Shown: positions 58,940-64,000 of the stretch, piece after piece
How the letters are laid out: every line of letters begins with the position of its first letter
How positions within the stretch are numbered: position 1 is the stretch's first letter
Assembly (NCBI RefSeq): GCF_022414535.1
Contig: NZ_JADWYM010000023.1
Span: 51,900 to 115,899 of the forward strand
Source: Streptomyces sp. MUM 2J
Lineage (GTDB): Bacteria; Actinomycetota; Actinomycetes; Streptomycetales; Streptomycetaceae
Reading direction: 5' to 3'
DNA: 64,000 nucleotides
Position numbers and translations under genes: made by a program
The notes under the pieces: model-generated
The model's input: only the letters and a program-made list of their open reading frames with translations
Database searches by the model: none
What the model was told of the DNA's origin: nothing

Positions 58940-60883
58940 ATGTCCGCAAGCCCCGAAGCCCCCTCAGGACGACCCGTCGTCACCGAACGAGAGGCCCGCC
59001 AGGTGGCGGAGGCCGCCCGTGAGCAGACCTGGCGCAAGCCCAGCTTCGCCAAGGAACTGTTCCTCGGGCGGTTCCGGCTCGACCTCATCCACCCTCACCC
59101 GCTCCCGCCCGACGAGCACGTGCAGCGCGGCGAGGACTTCCTCGCCAAACTCCGCGACTTCGTCGAGACCAAGGTCGACGGTCCCCTCATCGAGCGCGAG
59201 GCCCGCGTCCCCGACGAGGTGGTCAACGGGCTCAAGGAGCTCGGCGCCTTCGGCATGAAGATCGACACCAGGTACGGCGGTCTCGGTCTCACCCAGCTGT
59301 ACTACAACAAGGCGCTCGGGCTGGCCGGTTCCGCGTCCCCCGCGATCGGCGTCCTGCTCTCCGCGCACCAGTCCATCGGCGTGCCCCAGCCGCTGAAGAT
59401 GTTCGGCACCCAGGAGCAGAAGGAGCGGTTCCTGCCGCGCTGCGCCCGCACCGACATCAGCGCCTTCCTGCTCACCGAGCCCGACGTCGGCTCCGACCCG
59501 GCCCGGCTCGCCACCAGCGCGGTACCCGACGGCGACGACTACGTCCTCGACGGGGTGAAGCTGTGGACCACCAACGGCGTGGTCGCCGACCTGCTCGTGG
59601 TCATGGCCCGCGTCCCCAGGAGCGAGGGCCACCGCGGAGGCATCACCGCCTTCGTCGTCGAGACCGACTCGCCCGGCATCACCGTCGAGAACCGCAACGC
59701 CTTCATGGGGCTGCGCGGCATCGAGAACGGCGTCACGCGCTTCCACCGCGTCCGCGTCCCCGCCGCCAACCGCATCGGTGAGGAGGGCCAGGGTCTGAAG
59801 ATCGCCCTGACCACCCTCAACACCGGACGGCTGTCCCTGCCCGCCTCCTGCGTCGCCGCCGGAAAGTGGTGCCTGAAGATCGCCCGCGAGTGGTCGGCGG
59901 CCCGCGAGCAGTGGGGCAAGCCGATCGCCCACCACGAGGCCGTCGGCTCGAAGATCTCCTTCATCGCCGCCACCACCTTCGCGCTGGAGGCGGTCACCGA
60001 CCTCGCCTCGCAGATGGCCGACGAGGACCGCAACGACATCCGCATCGAGGGCGCCCTCGCCAAGCTCTACGCCTCCGAGATGGCCTGGCTGATGGCCGAC
60101 GAACTCGTCCAGATCCGCGGCGGCCGGGGCTTCGAGACCGCCGAGTCCCTGCGGGCCCGCGGCGAGCGCGGCGTGCCCGCCGAACAGCTCCTGCGCGACC
60201 TGCGCATCAACCGCATCTTCGAGGGCTCCACCGAGATCATGCACCTGCTGATCGCGCGCGAGGCCGTCGACGCCCACCTGTCCGTCGCGGGCGACCTCAT
60301 CGACCCCGAGAAGTCCCTGCCGGACAAGGCCAGGGCGGGCGCGAACGCGGGCGTCTTCTACGCGAAATGGCTCCCGAAGCTGGTCGCCGGCCCCGGTCAG
60401 GTGCCGGGTGCCTTCGGCGAGTTCAAACGCGAGGTGGACCTCTCGGTACACCTGCGTCACGTCGAGCGCCACGCCCGCAAACTCGCCCGCTCCACCTTCT
60501 ACGCCATGTCCCGCTGGCAGGGGCGCATGGAGGCCAAACAGGGCTTCCTGGGCCGGATCGTCGACATCGGCGCCGAACTGTTCGCGATGAGCGCCGCCTG
60601 CGTCCGCGCCGAGCTGCTGTACCGCAGGGGTGACCACGGACGCGAGGCCTACCAACTCGCCGACGCCTTCTGCCGCCAGTCCCGCATCCGCGTGGACGAA
60701 CTGTTCGACCGCCTGTGGACCAACACCGACGACCTCGACCGCAGGGTCGTCAAGGGCGTCCTGGGCGGCGCCTACACCTGGCTGGAGGAGGGCGTCATCG
60801 ACACCTCGGGCGACGGGCCGTGGATCGCCGAAACCCCGCCGGGCCCCAGCGAGAGCGAGAACGTCCACCGCCCCGTCCGGTGA
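58940..60883 (+). CDS. Acyl-CoA dehydrogenase (long, ACAD9/VLCAD-like)
   Basis: This 647-residue FAD enzyme has an acyl-CoA dehydrogenase core (about 70-460) with FLLTEPDVGSDPARLATSAV (FAD/substrate loop), VKLWTTNGVVADLLVVMARV and the catalytic-region segment NRIFEGSTEIMHLLIAREAVD. A C-terminal helical extension of about 180 residues, as in very-long-chain enzymes, makes it longer than usual bacterial ACADs (about 380). It introduces a double bond into acyl-CoA in beta-oxidation. ATG 58940 with GCGAGG upstream is preferred to GTG 58931. Monocistronic. Confidence 0.9.
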   Translation: MSASPEAPSGRPVVTEREARQVAEAAREQTWRKPSFAKELFLGRFRLDLIHPHPLPPDEHVQRGEDFLAKLRDFVETKVDGPLIEREARVPDEVVNGLKELGAFGMKIDTRYGGLGLTQLYYNKALGLAGSASPAIGVLLSAHQSIGVPQPLKMFGTQEQKERFLPRCARTDISAFLLTEPDVGSDPARLATSAVPDGDDYVLDGVKLWTTNGVVADLLVVMARVPRSEGHRGGITAFVVETDSPGITVENRNAFMGLRGIENGVTRFHRVRVPAANRIGEEGQGLKIALTTLNTGRLSLPASCVAAGKWCLKIAREWSAAREQWGKPIAHHEAVGSKISFIAATTFALEAVTDLASQMADEDRNDIRIEGALAKLYASEMAWLMADELVQIRGGRGFETAESLRARGERGVPAEQLLRDLRINRIFEGSTEIMHLLIAREAVDAHLSVAGDLIDPEKSLPDKARAGANAGVFYAKWLPKLVAGPGQVPGAFGEFKREVDLSVHLRHVERHARKLARSTFYAMSRWQGRMEAKQGFLGRIVDIGAELFAMSAACVRAELLYRRGDHGREAYQLADAFCRQSRIRVDELFDRLWTNTDDLDRRVVKGVLGGAYTWLEEGVIDTSGDGPWIAETPPGPSESENVHRPVR

Positions 60884-60900
60884 GAACGCGGTGAGAACCC

Positions 60901-60937
60901 GGTGAGCATCCGCGGGCGCGGCCGGCGGATGCTCACC
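60901..60937 (+). terminator. Terminator between the acyl-CoA dehydrogenase and dxr
   Basis: A perfect 13-bp stem (60901-60913 with 60925-60937) with an 11-base loop starts 17 bases after the stop codon. Confidence 0.8.
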
Positions 60938-61012
60938 CCACGTTCCGCCACGGCCCCCCGGAAGGGGGGACACCCTGTCCTGCTGCCCGCCTCCTGCGGC
61001 CACAATGGGAGA

Positions 61013-62296
61013 ATGACCGACAGTCCCGCCAGCCCAGCCAGCCCAGCACCCCTCGCCGACCCGCACCTGGTCTACGACCCGGTGACGGGCGACGGACCCA
61101 AGGACGTGGTGATCCTCGGCTCCACGGGGTCGATCGGCACCCAGGCCATCGATCTCGTGCTGCGCAACCCGGACCGCTTCCGGGTCACCGCCCTCTCCGC
61201 CAACGGAGGCCGGGTCGCCCTGCTGGCCGAGCAGGCCCGCCGGTTGCGGGTGCGGACCGTCGCCGTCGCCCGCGAGGACGTCGTACCGGCGCTGCGCGAC
61301 GCCCTCGCCGCCCAGTACGGCAGCGGCGAGCCGCTCCCCGAGATCCTCGCCGGACCCGACGCGGCCGCGCAGGTCGCCGCCGCCGACCCCGCGGAGTGCC
61401 ACACGGTCCTGAACGGCATCACCGGCTCCATCGGCCTCGCACCCACCCTCGCCGCGCTGAAGGCCGGCCACACCCTGGCCCTGGCCAACAAGGAGTCGCT
61501 CATCGTGGGCGGCCCGCTGGTCAGGGCGCTCGCCGAGCCCGGCCAGATCATCCCCGTGGACTCCGAGCACGCCGCCCTCTTCCAGGCGCTCGCCGCCGGC
61601 ACCCGCACCGAGGTCCGCAAGCTCGTCGTCACCGCCTCCGGTGGCCCCTTCCGCGGCCGGACCAAGGACCAGCTGGCGGACGTCACCGTCGACGACGCCC
61701 TCGCGCACCCCACCTGGGCGATGGGGCCGGTGATCACGGTCAACTCCGCCACGCTCGTGAACAAGGGGCTGGAGGTGATCGAGGCGCACCTCCTCTACGA
61801 CATTCCCTTCAGCCGCATTGAGGTGGTCGTGCACCCACAGTCGTATGTTCACTCGATGGTGGAGTTCACGGACGGATCGACGATGGCGCAGGCGACGCCG
61901 CCCGACATGCGCGGGCCCATCGCCATCGGCCTGGGCTGGCCCGAACGCGTCCCCGACGCGGCGCCCGCCTTCGACTGGGGCAAGGCCTCCACCTGGGAGT
62001 TCTTCCCGCTGGACGACGAGGCCTTCCCCTCCGTGAACCTCGCCCGGCACGTCGGTGAGCTGGGGGGCACCGCCCCGGCGGTGTTCAACGCGGCGAACGA
62101 GGAGTGCGTGGACGCCTTCCTCAAGGGCAACCTGCCCTTCGCCGGAATCATGGATACCGTCATCCGGGTGGTGCAGGAGCACGGAACCCCCCGTACGGGA
62201 ACCTCACTGACGGTGCCGGACGTCCTCGAAGCGGAGGCCTGGGCGAGGGCCCGGGCCCGGGAACTGACGGCGAAGACGGCGGAGGTCCGTGCATGA
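61013..62296 (+). CDS. dxr: 1-deoxy-D-xylulose 5-phosphate reductoisomerase
   Basis: This 427-residue enzyme carries out the first committed step of the non-mevalonate isoprenoid pathway, DXP to MEP with NADPH. It has ILGSTGSIGTQAIDLV (NADPH loop, about 28-43), LALANKESLIVGG (about 157-169) and the metal/substrate region VDSEHAALFQAL, then the flexible lid VHPQSYVHSMVEF. A short Ala/Pro N-terminal extension precedes the fold. ATG 61013 has GGGAG directly upstream. It overlaps the protease gene by four bases, and ispG, another gene of the pathway, follows. Confidence 0.95.
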   Translation: MTDSPASPASPAPLADPHLVYDPVTGDGPKDVVILGSTGSIGTQAIDLVLRNPDRFRVTALSANGGRVALLAEQARRLRVRTVAVAREDVVPALRDALAAQYGSGEPLPEILAGPDAAAQVAAADPAECHTVLNGITGSIGLAPTLAALKAGHTLALANKESLIVGGPLVRALAEPGQIIPVDSEHAALFQALAAGTRTEVRKLVVTASGGPFRGRTKDQLADVTVDDALAHPTWAMGPVITVNSATLVNKGLEVIEAHLLYDIPFSRIEVVVHPQSYVHSMVEFTDGSTMAQATPPDMRGPIAIGLGWPERVPDAAPAFDWGKASTWEFFPLDDEAFPSVNLARHVGELGGTAPAVFNAANEECVDAFLKGNLPFAGIMDTVIRVVQEHGTPRTGTSLTVPDVLEAEAWARARARELTAKTAEVRA

Positions 62297-63597
62297 CGAC
62301 CCTGATGATGATCCTCGGCATAGTCGTCTTCGCGGTCGGCCTGCTCGTCTCGATCGCCTGGCACGAGCTGGGGCATCTGTCCACCGCCAAGCTCTTCGGC
62401 ATCCGCGTCCCGCAGTACATGGTCGGTTTCGGCCCGACCGTCTGGTCGCGCAAGAAGGGCGAGACGGAGTACGGGATCAAGGCGGTCCCGCTCGGCGGCT
62501 ACATCCGCATGATCGGCATGTTCCCGCCCGGCGACGACGGCCGGATCCAGGCACGGTCCACCTCGCCCTGGCGCGGCATGATCGAGGACGCCCGCTCCGC
62601 CGCCTTCGAGGAGCTGGAGCCGGGCGACGAGACCCGCCTGTTCTACACGCGCAAGCCGTGGAAGCGCGTCATCGTCATGTTCGCGGGCCCGTTCATGAAC
62701 CTGATCCTGGCGATCGGCCTGTTCCTCACCGTGCTGATGGGCTTCGGCATCCAGCAGCAGACCACCACCGTCAGTTCCATCTCGCCCTGCGTGATCGCGC
62801 AGAGCGAGAACCGCGACACCTGCAACAAGTCCGACCCGGCCTCCCCGGCGGCCGCCGCGGGCCTGAAGGCCGGCGACAAGATCGTCTCCTTCGACGGCCG
62901 GCCGACCGGCAACTGGAACACCCTCTCCGACCTGATCCGCGACAGCGCCGGCAAGAGCGTGCCGATCGTCGTCGACCGCGACGGCCGGCGCCTCACCCTG
63001 CACGCCGACATCGCCACCAACCAGCTCGTCAAGAAGGATGCCGGCGGCGCCTACGTCCAGGGCGAGTACGTCAAGGCCGGCTTCCTCGGCTTCAGCGCCG
63101 CCACCGGCGTGGTCCGGCAGGACTTCGGCGAGTCGGTCACCTGGATGACCGACCGGGTGGGCGACGCCGTCGACGCCCTCGTCGCGCTGCCCGCCAAGGT
63201 CCCCGCCCTGTGGGACGCCGCCTTCAACGGCGCCCCCCGCGCCCCCGACTCCCCGATGGGCGTGGTCGGCGCGGCCCGTGTCGGCGGCGAGATCTTCACC
63301 CTCGACATCCCGCCGAGCCAGCAGCTGGCCATGGCCGTCTTCCTGGTCGCCGGCTTCAACCTCTCCCTGTTCCTGTTCAACATGCTCCCGCTGCTCCCGC
63401 TCGACGGCGGGCACATCGCGGGTGCCCTGTGGGAGTCGCTGCGGCGGAACGCGGCGAAGGTGCTGCGCCGCCCGGACCCGGGCCCGTTCGACGTGGCCAA
63501 GCTGATGCCGGTGGCCTACGTGGTGGCCGGGATCTTCGTCTGCTTCACCGTCCTGGTGCTGATCGCGGACGTGGTGAACCCGGTGCGGATCACCTGA
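62293..63597 (+). CDS. M50 site-2 protease (RseP/Rip1-like)
   Basis: This 434-residue intramembrane zinc protease has HELGH at residues 24-28 in the first membrane helix. A central PDZ domain (about 180-270, AAGLKAGDKIVSFDGRPTG) and the second active-site motif in LLPLLPLDGGHIAGAL (about 370-385) complete it. Such proteases cut membrane anti-sigma factors or other membrane proteins as the second step of regulated proteolysis. In actinobacteria the gene lies between dxr and ispG, as here. The ATG overlaps the dxr stop (ATGA), so translation is coupled. Confidence 0.93.
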   Translation: MTTLMMILGIVVFAVGLLVSIAWHELGHLSTAKLFGIRVPQYMVGFGPTVWSRKKGETEYGIKAVPLGGYIRMIGMFPPGDDGRIQARSTSPWRGMIEDARSAAFEELEPGDETRLFYTRKPWKRVIVMFAGPFMNLILAIGLFLTVLMGFGIQQQTTTVSSISPCVIAQSENRDTCNKSDPASPAAAAGLKAGDKIVSFDGRPTGNWNTLSDLIRDSAGKSVPIVVDRDGRRLTLHADIATNQLVKKDAGGAYVQGEYVKAGFLGFSAATGVVRQDFGESVTWMTDRVGDAVDALVALPAKVPALWDAAFNGAPRAPDSPMGVVGAARVGGEIFTLDIPPSQQLAMAVFLVAGFNLSLFLFNMLPLLPLDGGHIAGALWESLRRNAAKVLRRPDPGPFDVAKLMPVAYVVAGIFVCFTVLVLIADVVNPVRIT

Positions 63598-63616
63598 CCG
63601 TCCCGCCCCCACCGAA

Positions 63617-63676
63617 CCCGAGGGCCTCGCCCCTCGTCCCCGGCCCGGCCGGTGGACGAGGGGCGAGGCCCTCGGG
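63617..63676 (+). terminator. Very strong terminator between the M50 protease and ispG
   Basis: A perfect 23-bp stem (63617-63639 with 63654-63676) with a 14-base loop begins 20 bases after the stop. It implies that ispG has its own promoter within 63680-63880. Confidence 0.9.
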
Positions 63677-63883
63677 CGATCGGGTGCGCCGCGCGCCCCG
63701 GCCATCCGGAGAGGGCGCCCCGGGCACGCACCCCACGCCCCCTGCCCCCGTCGCGGCACGCCATTGAGCGGAATCGCCAGGCCGTCGTGTGCCGGTGTTC
63801 AGGTCCGTGCCGTAATCTCGAAGCTCGGAGCCCGCCGCTGAACGGGGCCGGACCATGATCCACGACTTGGGGTTGCACAGCAG

Positions 63884-64000
63884 ATGACTGCGATTTCTCT
63901 CGGCATGCCGTCCGTTCCGACCAGGCTCGCCGAGCGCCGGAAGAGCCGGCAGATCCAGGTCGGGTCCGTGGCGGTGGGTGGTGACGCCCCGGTCTCGGTG
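63884..64000 (+). CDS. ispG: 4-hydroxy-3-methylbut-2-enyl diphosphate synthase, N-terminal part (partial)
   Basis: The frame opens at ATG 63884 and runs off the window. The first 39 residues (MTAISLGMPSVPTRLAERRK, then SRQIQVGSVAVGGDAPVSV) match the conserved start of IspG/GcpE, including the R-x-x-R-Q-I-Q-VG-SVAVGG-DAPVSVQ segment. The full enzyme is an iron-sulphur protein that converts MEcPP to HMBPP. Together with dxr upstream it belongs to the MEP isoprenoid pathway. Confidence 0.92.
   Translation, partial: MTAISLGMPSVPTRLAERRKSRQIQVGSVAVGGDAPVSV

Noticed and set aside
58964..62182. 1072-codon open frame on the minus strand across the acyl-CoA dehydrogenase and dxr
   Set aside because: It is a shadow frame of GC-rich codons; both plus-strand genes carry complete catalytic motifs, while this frame has none.

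Overview
The window is chromosomal DNA of a Streptomyces species. The base composition is very GC-rich with strong third-position G/C. Many genes start with GTG, and there is a sporulation sigma factor WhiG, a LAxTG sortase substrate and several Tat/lipoprotein exports. The gene order (DUF2469, yraN, comM, dprA, whiG, M23 peptidase, rpsB, tsf, pyrH, frr, cdsA ... rlmN ... dxr, M50 protease, ispG) is the conserved Streptomyces core order.

Region by region: 1-3773 is a housekeeping run ending in the competence-type genes comM and dprA. 4056-5528 holds whiG and a TetR regulator. 5803-11361 is the translation block rpsB-tsf-pyrH-frr-cdsA, with a secreted M23 peptidase pointing away from it. 11432-11684 is an internally deleted IS1182-type transposase. 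11894-15547 carries a small SRPBCC protein, a pair of small exported proteins and a two-component system.

15636-19433 is a small integrated island. It is bounded by a perfect 36-bp direct repeat that covers the start codon of rlmN, so insertion rebuilt the 5' end of rlmN. Inside are a gene stub, a Nudix/HD pair of the kind carried by actinomycete integrative elements, a 111-bp structured inverted repeat, and an AT-richer AAA ATPase + RloB operon that looks like a two-gene phage-defence system. The rloB gene has a TTA codon. No integrase is present.

20555-24520 is a TPP-riboswitch-controlled thiamine ABC transporter. 24814-28297 has a LAETG wall protein, a VOC protein and an ABC exporter with an altered signature motif. 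28542-32055 (aminotransferase, Lrp regulator, aldehyde dehydrogenase) and 39117-50045 (aldehyde dehydrogenase, PotD-PotABC transporter, FAD amine oxidase, GabT), plus a PucR regulator and a third aldehyde dehydrogenase at 52606-58548, form a dispersed polyamine/GABA uptake and catabolism region. Interleaved are a GH63/trehalase-like secreted hydrolase, a GDPD, an adenosine deaminase, a DUF4190 protein, a NADAR protein, a PAP2 phosphatase, a conjugation-type ATPase and an NHL-repeat secreted protein. 58940-64000 holds an acyl-CoA dehydrogenase and the isoprenoid genes dxr and ispG flanking an M50 site-2 protease.

The most notable findings are the rlmN island with its RloA-RloB pair and structured DNA, and a 161-bp perfectly centred palindrome at 44828-44988 whose arm differences preserve pairing only in minus-strand RNA, with a diverged relative near 58.64 kb. 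Also notable are a chitinase fossil that keeps a DasR-like operator, and a heptanucleotide tandem repeat.
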